Origin: Ga0077527 sp032128415
GTDB lineage: Bacteria; Pseudomonadota; Gammaproteobacteria; Burkholderiales; SG8-41
DNA: 57,199 nucleotides
Reading direction: 5' to 3'
NCBI GenBank assembly: GCA_032128415.1
Contig: JAQBGW010000026.1
Coordinates: 1 to 57,199 of the forward strand
Within the stretch, counting starts at the first letter, position 1. Every line of letters begins with the position of its first letter. The notes beneath the pieces are model-generated. The model searched no databases. It was not told where the DNA came from and worked only from the letters and a program-made list of their open reading frames with translations. The position numbers and the translations under genes were made by a program. Positions 15,706 to 23,873 of this stretch are shown here, piece after piece.

Positions 15706-16520
15706 TCCGAGGAGCCGTGCTGGCGCTGGTTTTGACGGGAGTGCTGCAGATTCCAACCGTCACAGCACAACAAAAATTCATTACCGTTGCATCAACGACA
15801 TCCACCGAAAATTCCGGACTGTTCAAGCATATCCTGCCGATTTTCAAGGCCAGGACCGGGATCGACGTGCGTGTGGTGGCGCAGGGCACCGGCCAGGCGC
15901 TCAACACCGGCAAGCGCGGTGACGCCGATGTGGTGTTCGTCCATGACAAGGTCAAGGAGTTGGCCATGGTCAAGGAAGGGGCTTTCGTCAACCGTCATGA
16001 TGTGATGTACAACGACTTTGTCGTGGTCGGCCCGAAAGCAGATCCGGCCAAGGTCGGCGCTACCAAAGACGTGGTGGCGTCTCTGAAGAAGATTTCCGCA
16101 GCCAAGGTGCCTTTTGCCTCGCGCGGCGACAAGAGCGGCACGCACGCTGCTGAACTGCGTCTGTGGAAAGCAGCCGGTATTGATGTCGCCGGCGGCAAGG
16201 GCGGCTGGTATCGTGAAACCGGCTCGGGCATGGGCGCCACGCTCAACACCGCGGCCGGCATGAATGCCTATGCGCTGACCGATCGCGGCACCTGGTTGTC
16301 GTTCAAGAACAAGGCGGACCTGACTATCTCGGTCGAGGGCGACAAACGCCTGTTCAACCAGTATGGCGTCATGCTGGTCAATCCGGCTAATCACGCGCAC
16401 GTGAAAAAGGAGCTCGGGCAGGAATTCATCGACTGGCTCATCTCTGCTGATGGTCAGAAGGTCATTGCTGACTACAAGATCAACGGCGAGCAGCTGTTTT
16501 TTCCCAATGCGAAACGCTAG
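15696..16520 (+). CDS. tupA: Tungstate-binding periplasmic protein
   Basis: A 274-residue receptor starting at GTG 15696, 6 nt after AAAGGAGA. It has a signal peptide (residues 1-24, TVTAQQ), then the TupA hallmark VASTTSTENSGLFKHILPIF, GTGQALNTGKRGDADVVFVH, SRGDKSGTH and GSGMGATLNTAA. The TTSTENSG motif, which supplies oxyanion-binding hydroxyls in TupA, favours tungstate over molybdate. It shares an overlap with tupC and lies 45 nt before the FecCD-type permease gene. Confidence 0.93.
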   Translation: MGLVRGAVLALVLTGVLQIPTVTAQQKFITVASTTSTENSGLFKHILPIFKARTGIDVRVVAQGTGQALNTGKRGDADVVFVHDKVKELAMVKEGAFVNRHDVMYNDFVVVGPKADPAKVGATKDVVASLKKISAAKVPFASRGDKSGTHAAELRLWKAAGIDVAGGKGGWYRETGSGMGATLNTAAGMNAYALTDRGTWLSFKNKADLTISVEGDKRLFNQYGVMLVNPANHAHVKKELGQEFIDWLISADGQKVIADYKINGEQLFFPNAKR

Positions 16521-16565
16521 ATTGATGCGCTATGCTGTCGCGTTCCTGGCGCAGGAATTTTTCAG

Positions 16566-17600
16566 TTGAGCATGCAGAAAATTTCAAAAAACCGCAGGGC
16601 AATCCTGTTTCTTGTTGCGGCACTGCTCGGTTTGATTGCGATCGTGGCGCTGGCATTTTCGATGGGGCGTTATCCGGTGGCGTTTGGCGACTTGCTGCGC
16701 ATCGTGTGGGCGTGGGCAGGCGGTGCGCCGCACGGACTGGATACGACCATCGAGACCGTCGTACTGCAGATACGCGGACCGCGGGTGATTGCTGCGGTGC
16801 TGGTTGGTGCGGCGCTCGCTGCCGCAGGAGCGGCGTATCAAAGCCTGTTCCGCAACCCGCTGGTATCGCCCGATATCCTCGGCGTATCGGCGGGTGCTGC
16901 GGTAGGGGCGGTGCTGGGTATTTTTCTGTCGCTGGGTGTAGTCGCCATGCAGTCCATGGCGTTTGCCGGGGGGCTGGCTGCGGTCGGCATGGTGTATCTG
17001 GTCGCAAAAGCGGTGCGCGGCCATGACCCATTGCTGGTGCTGGTGTTGGCCGGCGTGGTGCTGGGTTCGCTGCTGGGCGCCTGCGTGGCGCTGATGAAGT
17101 ATCTCGCCGATCCCTACAATCAGTTGCCGGCGATTACTTTCTGGCTGTTGGGTAGCCTGGCCTCGACGGATGCTCGTGACCTGTGGATCGCGGCACCACT
17201 GATGCTGACAGGCCTGTTGCCGCTGTGGCTGCTGCGCTGGCGCATCAACGTGCTGTCACTGGATGACGAAGAGGCGCGGGCGCTGGGCGTGTCGACCGGG
17301 CGCGTTCGGCTCGCGGTCATTGTCGGTGCGACATTGATGACTTCCGCGGCAGTGGCGATTTCCGGTGTCATCGGCTGGATCGGGTTGGTGATTCCGCATT
17401 TCGCGCGATTGCTGACCGGGCCGGATTTTTCACGACTGTTGCCGGTGTCGGTGCTGCTCGGCGCAGGTTTCCTGGTGGCGGTTGACACGTTGGCGCGCAC
17501 AATGGCCGATATTGAAATTCCGCTGGGCGTGCTGACCGCTTTTATCGGCACGCCGCTGTTTCTGTGGCAACTGGCTACGGCGCGACGGGGATGGCAATGA
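16566..17600 (+). CDS. FecCD-type ABC permease, probable molybdate/tungstate transporter (MolB-like)
   Basis: A 344-residue permease of the BtuC/FecCD/MolB fold with about ten helices. Typical are RGPRVIAAVLVGAALAAAGA, SLFRNPLVSPDILGVSAGA, the EEARALGVSTGRVRL coupling region and GVIGWIGLVIPHFARLLTGP. The family covers iron-siderophore, cobalamin and molybdate importers; the position between tupBCA and modABC favours oxyanions. The start is TTG 16566 (AGGA about 8 nt upstream) or ATG 16572. It overlaps its ATPase gene by 4 nt. No MolA/FepB-type receptor gene is next to it. Confidence 0.85.
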   Translation: MSMQKISKNRRAILFLVAALLGLIAIVALAFSMGRYPVAFGDLLRIVWAWAGGAPHGLDTTIETVVLQIRGPRVIAAVLVGAALAAAGAAYQSLFRNPLVSPDILGVSAGAAVGAVLGIFLSLGVVAMQSMAFAGGLAAVGMVYLVAKAVRGHDPLLVLVLAGVVLGSLLGACVALMKYLADPYNQLPAITFWLLGSLASTDARDLWIAAPLMLTGLLPLWLLRWRINVLSLDDEEARALGVSTGRVRLAVIVGATLMTSAAVAISGVIGWIGLVIPHFARLLTGPDFSRLLPVSVLLGAGFLVAVDTLARTMADIEIPLGVLTAFIGTPLFLWQLATARRGWQ

Positions 17601-18382
17601 AACTCGCCGCAAACAACCTGGCCTTCGGCTACGGCCAGCGCAGGATCGGCAGCGGCGTTACGCTGGAGCTGAACGCAGGGGAAGTGCTGTGCCTGCTCGG
17701 ACCCAACGGCAGCGGCAAGACTACGTTGTTCAAAACATTACTCGGACTACTGCTGCCGCAGGAAGGCGCGGTACTGATCGACGGCCGTGATATGCGTGCA
17801 CTGGCACGCGATGCGATTGCTCGGCAAATCAGTTATGTGCCACAGGCGCATAGTGCATTTTTTCCGTACACCGTACGCGAAGTCGTGCTGATGGGTCGTA
17901 CCGCGCATCTCGGTTTGTTCGCGGCGCCGTCCGTCCGCGATTATGCGGCTGCATTCACCGCGATCCAGCGCATGGGTATCGCGCATTTGGCTGACGCGAA
18001 CTACACGCAAATCTCCGGTGGCGAACGCCAGCTCGCCTTGATTGCACGTGCGCTGGCGCAGGACGCGCGTATCGTCATTATGGACGAGCCAACCGCCAAT
18101 CTCGATTTCGGCAATCAGGTGCGGGTGCTGGAGCGCATCCGCGCATTGGCCGGCGAAGGTATCGGCGTGCTGCTATCGACACATAATCCCGATCATGTAT
18201 TTCTGTGTGCGGATCGTGTGGCCATGCTGCATCAGGGCGAGTTGGTGGCCTGCGGTGAACCGGAAGTCGAAATCACCGGGCAGCGCCTGAAGCAGTTGTA
18301 TGGCATCGAGGTTGCCGTAACGGCACTGACGCTGGCTGATGCGCGCAAACGCAACGTTTGCCTGCCGCTGGGCACACTCTGA
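17597..18382 (+). CDS. FecE-type ABC ATPase, partner of the MolB-like permease
   Basis: A 261-residue ATPase. ATG 17597 forms an ATGA overlap with the permease stop, so I discard the 11 preceding codons. Walker A is GPNGSGKTT, the Q-loop lies in ISYVPQAH, the signature in QISGGERQLALIARALA and Walker B in VIMDEPTANLD with STHNPDH. It is of the BtuD/FecE/MolC class, with no TOBE domain. Its stop overlaps the modA start (TGATG), so all genes from tupB to modC probably form one transcript. Confidence 0.87.
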   Translation: MKLAANNLAFGYGQRRIGSGVTLELNAGEVLCLLGPNGSGKTTLFKTLLGLLLPQEGAVLIDGRDMRALARDAIARQISYVPQAHSAFFPYTVREVVLMGRTAHLGLFAAPSVRDYAAAFTAIQRMGIAHLADANYTQISGGERQLALIARALAQDARIVIMDEPTANLDFGNQVRVLERIRALAGEGIGVLLSTHNPDHVFLCADRVAMLHQGELVACGEPEVEITGQRLKQLYGIEVAVTALTLADARKRNVCLPLGTL

Positions 18383-19167
18383 TGAGATACTATAACCCGT
18401 TGTTTTTATTAATATATTTATTTTATGCGCTGGCAGGCATTGCCGCGACCACAGACCATCCTGCCATTGCTGCGGCATCTGATCTGCAATTTGCGCTGGA
18501 AAAAGCGGGCGCTCAGTTTCGTGCGGATACGAAAAAGGATGTGCGTCTGTCGTTCGGTTCATCAGGTAATTATTTTCGTCAGATCGGGCAGGGCGCACCG
18601 TTCCAGTTGTTCATGTCAGCCGATGAAGATTTTGTATTGCGATTGAATCAGATCGGCAAGACCGAAGACCGTGGCGTGTTGTATGCAACCGGACGTATCG
18701 TGCTGTTTGCCCCCAGGGGATCATCGCTGAACATTGATGCACAAATGGCGGGTCTGAAAACCGCCATCGCCAACAATCAGATCCACCGCTTCGCCATCGC
18801 CAATCCTGAACATGCGCCGTATGGACGTGCTGCCGAGCAGGCGTTGCGTAAGCTGGGCTTGTGGGGTGCGCTGCAGGGTAAGCTGGTGCTGGGTGAAAAC
18901 GTGTCGCAGGCGGCTCAGTTTGCAGCCAGCGGCTCGACGCAGGGCGGTATTTTTGCGTATTCGCTGGCACTATCGCCTGCCGTGGTGCAACAGGGGCGCT
19001 ATGTGTTGCTGCCCGAAGCTCTGCATCAACCGCTGCGTCAGCGTATGGTGTTGGTCAAGGGGGCGGGCGAGACTGCGCGCGCGTTCTATGCTTATTTACA
19101 GCAACCCGCCGCGCGAAAAATATTTGAACAATATGGTTTCGCGATGCCCACCGAGGCGACAAAGTAA
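18382..19167 (+). CDS. modA: Molybdate-binding periplasmic protein
   Basis: A 261-residue receptor; the ATG at 18382 overlaps the preceding stop by one base. A signal peptide covers about residues 1-24 (LAGIAATT). ModA features are IAAASDLQFALEKAG, LSFGSSGNYFRQIGQGAPFQ, FMSADEDFVLRL, IANPEHAPYGRAAEQAL and ENVSQAAQFAASGSTQGGI, with Ser and Ala main-chain sites for the oxyanion. The start lies inside A/T-rich codons (YYNPLFLLIYLFYA), somewhat unlike its neighbours. Confidence 0.92.
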   Translation: MRYYNPLFLLIYLFYALAGIAATTDHPAIAAASDLQFALEKAGAQFRADTKKDVRLSFGSSGNYFRQIGQGAPFQLFMSADEDFVLRLNQIGKTEDRGVLYATGRIVLFAPRGSSLNIDAQMAGLKTAIANNQIHRFAIANPEHAPYGRAAEQALRKLGLWGALQGKLVLGENVSQAAQFAASGSTQGGIFAYSLALSPAVVQQGRYVLLPEALHQPLRQRMVLVKGAGETARAFYAYLQQPAARKIFEQYGFAMPTEATK

Positions 19168-19169
19168 TC

Positions 19170-19841
19170 ATGGACTGGTCCGCACTCAGCCTGTCACTGA
19201 AGCTCGCCACGTGGACGGTATTGATCTTGCTGCCGCTGGGCATCTGGGTTGGACATGCGCTGGCCGCGAACCGCTTTCGGGGTAAGGCTTGGGTCGAAGC
19301 ACTGCTGGCCTTGCCGCTGGTGTTGCCGCCGACGGTACTGGGTTACTACCTGTTGGTGGCGATGGGTGGTTCGTCACCGATGGGTCAGCTTTATGAATCA
19401 CTGCTCGGGCGTCCGCTGGTATTCAGTTTTGAAGGTCTGCTGGTGGCGTCGGTGATATTCAATATTCCGTTTGCGATCCAGCCGATGCAACGCGGCTTCG
19501 AAGCCATTGCACCGGAAGTGCGTGATGCAGCAGCCTGCTGTGGCCTGACCAAGTGGCGCACGTTATGGCGCATCGAGTTGCCGCTGGCGTGGCCGGGCAT
19601 CCTGTCGGCAGTGGTGCTGACCTTCGCGCACACGCTGGGTGAATTCGGTGTGGTACTGATGGTGGGCGGCAGCATTCCAGGTGAAACCAAAACCGTGGCG
19701 ATCGCGATTTATGATCGTGTGCAGGCCTTTGACACCGCCGGCGCCGGCATCATGTCGGCAGCGCTGCTGCTGATTTCGCTGATTGCCATCGGCTTTGCCT
19801 ATTTCACAACATCACGTTCGCGGACACAGCGTCATGGCTGA
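19170..19841 (+). CDS. modB: Molybdate ABC transporter permease
   Basis: A 223-residue permease with about five helices. ModB signatures include LPLVLPPTVLGYYLLVAMGG, FNIPFAIQPMQRGFEAI, the EAA loop EVRDAAACCGLTKWRTLWRI and FAHTLGEFGVVLMVGGSIPG. It follows modA by 2 nt and overlaps modC by 8 nt. It makes the channel for molybdate released by ModA. Confidence 0.95.
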   Translation: MDWSALSLSLKLATWTVLILLPLGIWVGHALAANRFRGKAWVEALLALPLVLPPTVLGYYLLVAMGGSSPMGQLYESLLGRPLVFSFEGLLVASVIFNIPFAIQPMQRGFEAIAPEVRDAAACCGLTKWRTLWRIELPLAWPGILSAVVLTFAHTLGEFGVVLMVGGSIPGETKTVAIAIYDRVQAFDTAGAGIMSAALLLISLIAIGFAYFTTSRSRTQRHG

Positions 19842-20967
19842 GAACGGCATCCGCGTCCGGTTGCAGCAGAGCGGGCCAATTCCGCTGGATGCGACGCTTG
19901 AATGTGCGCCGGGCGAAGTGCTGGCACTGGTCGGGCCCTCTGGCAGCGGTAAAACGACGATCCTGCGTGCGATTGCCGGGTTGCTGCGAGTGGGTGATGG
20001 CGCGATTCACTGCAATGGTGATTGCTGGTTTGATGCAAAACGAAAATTGTTTGTTGAAGCCCGCCGCCGTCGCGTGGGTTATGTGTTCCAGAGCTATGCG
20101 CTGTTTCCCCATCTGAGTGCGGTGCATAACGTCATGGAAGCCATGCTCGATTTGCCGGTAGCCGAACGTGAACGCCGTGCGCGTGATGTGCTGGCGCGGG
20201 TGCGGCTCTCCGGGCTGGAGGATCGGGTGCCCGCGATGTTGTCGGGTGGCCAGCAGCAACGCGTTGCGGTGGCACGTGCGCTGGCACGCGAACCACAAGT
20301 GCTGCTGCTTGACGAACCGTTCTCTGCGGTAGATCGCGCAACACGCCAGCGTTTGTACCGCGAATTGGCTGAATTACGCCGCGAACTGGCGATGCCGGTG
20401 ATACTGGTCACCCATGATCTGGATGAGGCGCAGATGCTGTCCGACCGGCTATGTGTATTGCATCAGGGACGGACTCTGCAATCCGGCGTGCCTGTAGCAG
20501 TGATGACGCAACCGGAGACGGTCGAGGTCGCGCAACTCGTCGGTTTACGCAATGTGTTTCGCGCCGGTGTAGTGGCGCACGACACCGAACGCGGTGTGAC
20601 AATCATAGAATGGCGCCGGCATCAGCTGGAAGCACGGCTGCAGACGGATTTTGCGGTGGGGGCGCAGGTGACCTGGGTGATCCCGCAAGGACATATCGTG
20701 TTGCACCGGCGTGACCGGCCATCGCATGGCGAACGGGAAAACCCGGTTTTGGGCAAAGTGATGGAGTATTTGCCGTTGGGTGAAAACGTGGCATTGACAG
20801 TGGCTGTCAGCGGGCCGGATCGACCACCGCTATTTTTGACCATACCTGCACACACGGCACGCCGTAACGGCATTGCGCAGGGTGTAGATATCGGGGTATC
20901 CCTGCTGAGTGAGGGGATACACCTGATGCCAGTAGACCAAACGCGCACGCGAGTCAAAATCGGATAG
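19834..20967 (+). CDS. modC: Molybdate ABC transporter ATPase with C-terminal TOBE region
   Basis: A 377-residue ATPase. ATG 19834 (MAENGIRVRLQQSG) is chosen because the earlier frame lies inside modB. Walker A is GPSGSGKTT, the Q-loop lies in GYVFQSYALFPH, the signature in MLSGGQQQRVAVARAL, Walker B in VLLLDEPFSAVD and the switch in VTHDLDEAQ. Residues from about 290 form a TOBE-like regulatory domain (ENPVLGKVMEYLPLGENVAL), which in ModC proteins binds oxyanion and can inhibit transport. Last gene of the transporter series. Confidence 0.94.
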   Translation: MAENGIRVRLQQSGPIPLDATLECAPGEVLALVGPSGSGKTTILRAIAGLLRVGDGAIHCNGDCWFDAKRKLFVEARRRRVGYVFQSYALFPHLSAVHNVMEAMLDLPVAERERRARDVLARVRLSGLEDRVPAMLSGGQQQRVAVARALAREPQVLLLDEPFSAVDRATRQRLYRELAELRRELAMPVILVTHDLDEAQMLSDRLCVLHQGRTLQSGVPVAVMTQPETVEVAQLVGLRNVFRAGVVAHDTERGVTIIEWRRHQLEARLQTDFAVGAQVTWVIPQGHIVLHRRDRPSHGERENPVLGKVMEYLPLGENVALTVAVSGPDRPPLFLTIPAHTARRNGIAQGVDIGVSLLSEGIHLMPVDQTRTRVKIG

Positions 20968-21028
20968 GGTGCCGGACTGGTGCTGTGCGCTGGTAATATT
21001 GGCCCTTGATCCATAGGTTTGAATACAA

Positions 21029-21523
21029 ATGAAAATTTTCGGCTTTGCCGGCTATTCCGGCAGCGGCAAGACCACGCTGATCGAAAAGCTGATTCCGCTG
21101 TTCGTACAGCGAAACCTGAAGGTGTCGCTGATCAAGCACGCGCACCATACCTTTGACATCGACCAGCCAGGCAAGGATTCGTACCGTCATCGTCACGCTG
21201 GTTGCACCGAAGTATTAGTCACCTCGTCGCGGCGCTGGGCGCTCATGCACGAACTGCGCGGTGCGCCGGAACCGAGCCTGACTGAACAGATCGAGCGGTT
21301 GCTGCCGTGTGACCTGCTGCTGGTCGAGGGTTTCAAGCACGAACGCATTGCCAAACTGGAAGTCTATCGGGCGGTAACTGGCGAATCGCTGATCCACCCG
21401 CATGACGACAACATAGTCGCAGTAGCCAGCGATGCGAAAGTAGATACCCAACTGCCGCAGTTCGATCTGAACGCGCCGGAGCAGATCGCCACATTCGTGT
21501 TGAAACATATAGGGTTGAACTGA
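21029..21523 (+). CDS. mobB: Molybdopterin-guanine dinucleotide biosynthesis adapter
   Basis: A 164-residue GTPase-like protein. Walker A is GYSGSGKTTLIEKL near the N-terminus; KVSLIKHAHHTFDIDQPGKD and LLLVEGFKHERIAKLEVYR are MobB hallmarks. MobB assists MobA in attaching GMP to molybdopterin, giving the MGD cofactor used by formate dehydrogenase. It lies 61 nt after modC and 20 nt before moaD, inside the Mo/W island. Confidence 0.94.
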   Translation: MKIFGFAGYSGSGKTTLIEKLIPLFVQRNLKVSLIKHAHHTFDIDQPGKDSYRHRHAGCTEVLVTSSRRWALMHELRGAPEPSLTEQIERLLPCDLLLVEGFKHERIAKLEVYRAVTGESLIHPHDDNIVAVASDAKVDTQLPQFDLNAPEQIATFVLKHIGLN

Positions 21524-21543
21524 ATGATGCAACAAGACACACC

Positions 21544-21798
21544 ATGATCACCTTGCTCTATTTCGCCCGCTTGCGCGAAGCACTGGGTGCCGGCAGCGAA
21601 CAACTGGCGTTACCGCCGACGGTCAGAACATTAAGCGCATTGCGTCTACATCTGGCGCAGCGCGGCGGCACCTGGGAAAAGGAAATGGCCGAGGGTCGCA
21701 ACCTGCGTGCCGCGGTCAATCAAACCGTGGCTACAGCAGAAGCACTGATTGCCGACGGCGATGAAGTGGCGTTCTTTCCGCCGGTCACCGGCGGATAG
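21544..21798 (+). CDS. moaD: Molybdopterin synthase sulfur carrier subunit
   Basis: An 84-residue ubiquitin-fold protein starting MITLLYFARLREALG and ending in the invariant Gly-Gly (FFPPVTGG) that is adenylated and thiocarboxylated to donate sulfur to precursor Z. ALPPTVRTLSALRLHL and VAFFPPVTGG fit the family. It lies 10 nt ahead of the moaE start, with GGAGGGCGGCG in the gap as ribosome site. Confidence 0.95.
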   Translation: MITLLYFARLREALGAGSEQLALPPTVRTLSALRLHLAQRGGTWEKEMAEGRNLRAAVNQTVATAEALIADGDEVAFFPPVTGG

Positions 21799-21808
21799 GA
21801 GGGCGGCG

Positions 21809-22705
21809 ATGAGCGTCAGAGTGCAGCAGGAAGATTTCGACATTAGTGCCGAGATTGCCGCGATGCGCCGTGGCAATCCGAAAATCGGCGCCATCGCCAG
21901 TTTTGTCGGTGTGGTGCGCGATGTCAATAATGGTGATAGCGTGGCGACCATGATGCTGGAGCATTACCCCGGCATGACCGAGAAATCGATTGCCGCCATC
22001 ATCGACCAGGCGCGTGGTCGTTGGGAAGTTCTTGATGCGCTGGTGATCCACCGCGTCGGCACCTTGGCACCTACAGACCAGATCGTTCTGGTTATAGTCG
22101 CCAGTACGCACCGCGGCGACGCTTTCGCCGCTTGCGAATTCATCATGGATTTCCTGAAAACCCAGGCGCCGTTCTGGAAAAAAGAAATTACACCGCAGGG
22201 CGGTCGCTGGGTGGATGCGCGGGTGACCGATCACAAGGCGGCAGAGCGGTGGAAAAATAATCGGGCCGATCCATCCCCTCCCGCGAGTGATCGGGACATG
22301 CCCGAAAATCAACAAGACTTGAATCCGGCGCTCAACAAGCGCCCGTGGTGGCAGAACTGGAAGGTGATGCTGCCGTTATGGCTGCTGATCGGTGCGCTGA
22401 TCTGGCTGGGATTGCACTTGAACGTGGATACACGAGTGATTGCGGGCAGCGTATTCGTGGTCGGATTGCTGTCGAATGCATTTGCGTGGTTGCTGGGGAT
22501 CATCGCTCTGGTGCCGATCATCGGGCCGCTGATTGTCAAAATCCTGTCGGTGGGTTTTATATGGTTGCTCAATGTATTGGGTAATCTGATGTCGTTTATT
22601 GCAATCCGCCGTGGGTACTCCAAGGACGTGCTGACCTATCGTGGTCTGACCATTGCGCTCCTCGTTGGCATTGTGATCGGATATGTTCTGGGTAAGTTGA
22701 TTTGA
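21809..22705 (+). CDS. moaE: Molybdopterin synthase catalytic subunit fused to a membrane domain
   Basis: A 298-residue reading frame. Residues 1-147 are a complete MoaE: IASFVGVVRDVNNGD, LEHYPGMTEKSI, HRVGTLAP, VIVASTHRGDAFAACEFIMD, and the active-site lysines in LKTQAPFWKKEITPQGGRW. A Pro/Asp-rich linker (about 148-178) then leads, with no stop, into about 120 residues with three to five hydrophobic helices (KVMLPLWLLIGALIWLGLHL, VFVVGLLSNAFAWLLGIIAL, LTIALLVGIVIGYVLGKL). MoaE is usually about 150 residues and soluble. An in-frame ATG at 22298 (MPENQQDLNP) could instead start a separate 135-residue membrane protein, but only a weak ribosome site precedes it. Confidence 0.85.
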   Translation: MSVRVQQEDFDISAEIAAMRRGNPKIGAIASFVGVVRDVNNGDSVATMMLEHYPGMTEKSIAAIIDQARGRWEVLDALVIHRVGTLAPTDQIVLVIVASTHRGDAFAACEFIMDFLKTQAPFWKKEITPQGGRWVDARVTDHKAAERWKNNRADPSPPASDRDMPENQQDLNPALNKRPWWQNWKVMLPLWLLIGALIWLGLHLNVDTRVIAGSVFVVGLLSNAFAWLLGIIALVPIIGPLIVKILSVGFIWLLNVLGNLMSFIAIRRGYSKDVLTYRGLTIALLVGIVIGYVLGKLI

Positions 22706-22782
22706 GGTCAAAGTAGCGGAGCAGTTCAGCTTCAGGTTTTAAAATTTCAAGCCTTCAAAGTCAAGTAAACTGAAACGGCCGC

Positions 22783-23706
22783 ATGGATTACCAAACCATT
22801 CTCGACCGCGTCCACGCCGCGGTTAAACCCATTATCGGCACCGGCAAGGTGGCGAGCTACATACCGGAACTTGCTAAAGTTTCGCCGACTCAATTCGGGA
22901 TGGCGATTGTCGATCTTGAAGGCCAGGTGTATCGGGTGGGGGATGCCGATATGCCGTTCTCGATTCAATCAATTTCGAAATTATTCGCTCTGACTCTGGC
23001 GTTTCATCTGGAAGGTGATTCAATATGGTCGCGCGTCGGGCGGGAGCCTTCGGGATCGCCATTCAATTCGCTGGTGCAGCTTGAGCAGGAACGGGGCAAG
23101 CCGCGCAATCCATTTATCAATGCCGGTGCACTGGTGATCACTGATGTGCTGCTGACGCACCATGCGGCCCGGGGTGACGCAGAAAGCGCACTGATCAAAT
23201 TCATCCGCACCCTGAGCAACGACGCAAATATCGGCATTGACCGCGCCGTCGCTGATTCCGAACGACTAACGGCGCACCGCAACGAGGCAATGGCGCATTT
23301 CATGAAAAGCTTCGGCAATCTCAACAATGACGTCAATGACGTGATCTCTGCCTATTGCCGGCACTGCGCACTTGCCATGAGCTGCGTGGACCTGGCGCGC
23401 GCTGTGACATTCCTTGCCAATCACGGGGTCGTCCCGAAAACAGGTGAAAAAAAACTGGACGCAGCTGCTGCCAAACGCATTAATGCACTGATGCTGACTT
23501 GCGGTACCTACGATGCAGCAGGTGATTTTGCGTACCGCGTGGGCCTGCCGGCAAAAAGCGGGGTGGGTGGCGGTATCGTCGCGGTGATACCCGGCGAATG
23601 CGGCATTTGTGTATGGAGCCCCGCGCTGGAGGTCAGCGGGAACTCCTATGCGGGATACGTCGCGCTGGAAATGCTGACGTCGATGACCGGCCGTTCCATT
23701 TTCTAA
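22783..23706 (+). CDS. glsA: Glutaminase A
   Basis: A 307-residue beta-lactamase-fold glutaminase converting glutamine to glutamate and ammonia. The catalytic SxxK motif is S63-I-S-K66 in FSIQSISKLFAL; further family blocks are REPSGSPFNSLVQLE, PRNPFINAGALVITD, CGTYDAAGDFAYRVGLPAKS and GVGGGIVAVIPGE. The length matches the E. coli YbaS/YneH class. It is apparently its own transcription unit, unrelated to the Mo/W island just upstream. Confidence 0.96.
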   Translation: MDYQTILDRVHAAVKPIIGTGKVASYIPELAKVSPTQFGMAIVDLEGQVYRVGDADMPFSIQSISKLFALTLAFHLEGDSIWSRVGREPSGSPFNSLVQLEQERGKPRNPFINAGALVITDVLLTHHAARGDAESALIKFIRTLSNDANIGIDRAVADSERLTAHRNEAMAHFMKSFGNLNNDVNDVISAYCRHCALAMSCVDLARAVTFLANHGVVPKTGEKKLDAAAAKRINALMLTCGTYDAAGDFAYRVGLPAKSGVGGGIVAVIPGECGICVWSPALEVSGNSYAGYVALEMLTSMTGRSIF

Positions 23707-23752
23707 CCAGTCGCTCGCGGTGGGTTGAAGAGTGCTGCGTTACTGCAGCTTC

Positions 23753-23781
23753 AAAGAAAACGGCGCAGATATTCTGCGCCG
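23753..23781 (-). terminator. Hairpin terminator, probably for rne
   Basis: A perfect 9-bp stem CGGCGCAGA-TAT-TCTGCGCCG (23761-23781). On the minus strand it is followed by TTTTCTTTG, so it should end rne transcripts; on the plus strand the following ATTCTTATA is weaker, though it may still help to end glsA. Confidence 0.65.
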
Positions 23782-23873
23782 ATTCTTATAAAGATCAATA
23801 AAAACAAAATGTTACATAACTTTCATCCAGGCAATATACACCCTGTAACTTAGTTCTCGACTTAGTTTACGAC

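Noticed and set aside
20968..21028. Possible molybdenum-cofactor riboswitch before mobB/moaD/moaE
   Set aside because: The 61-nt gap is too short for the known Moco aptamer and shows no suitable set of hairpins.
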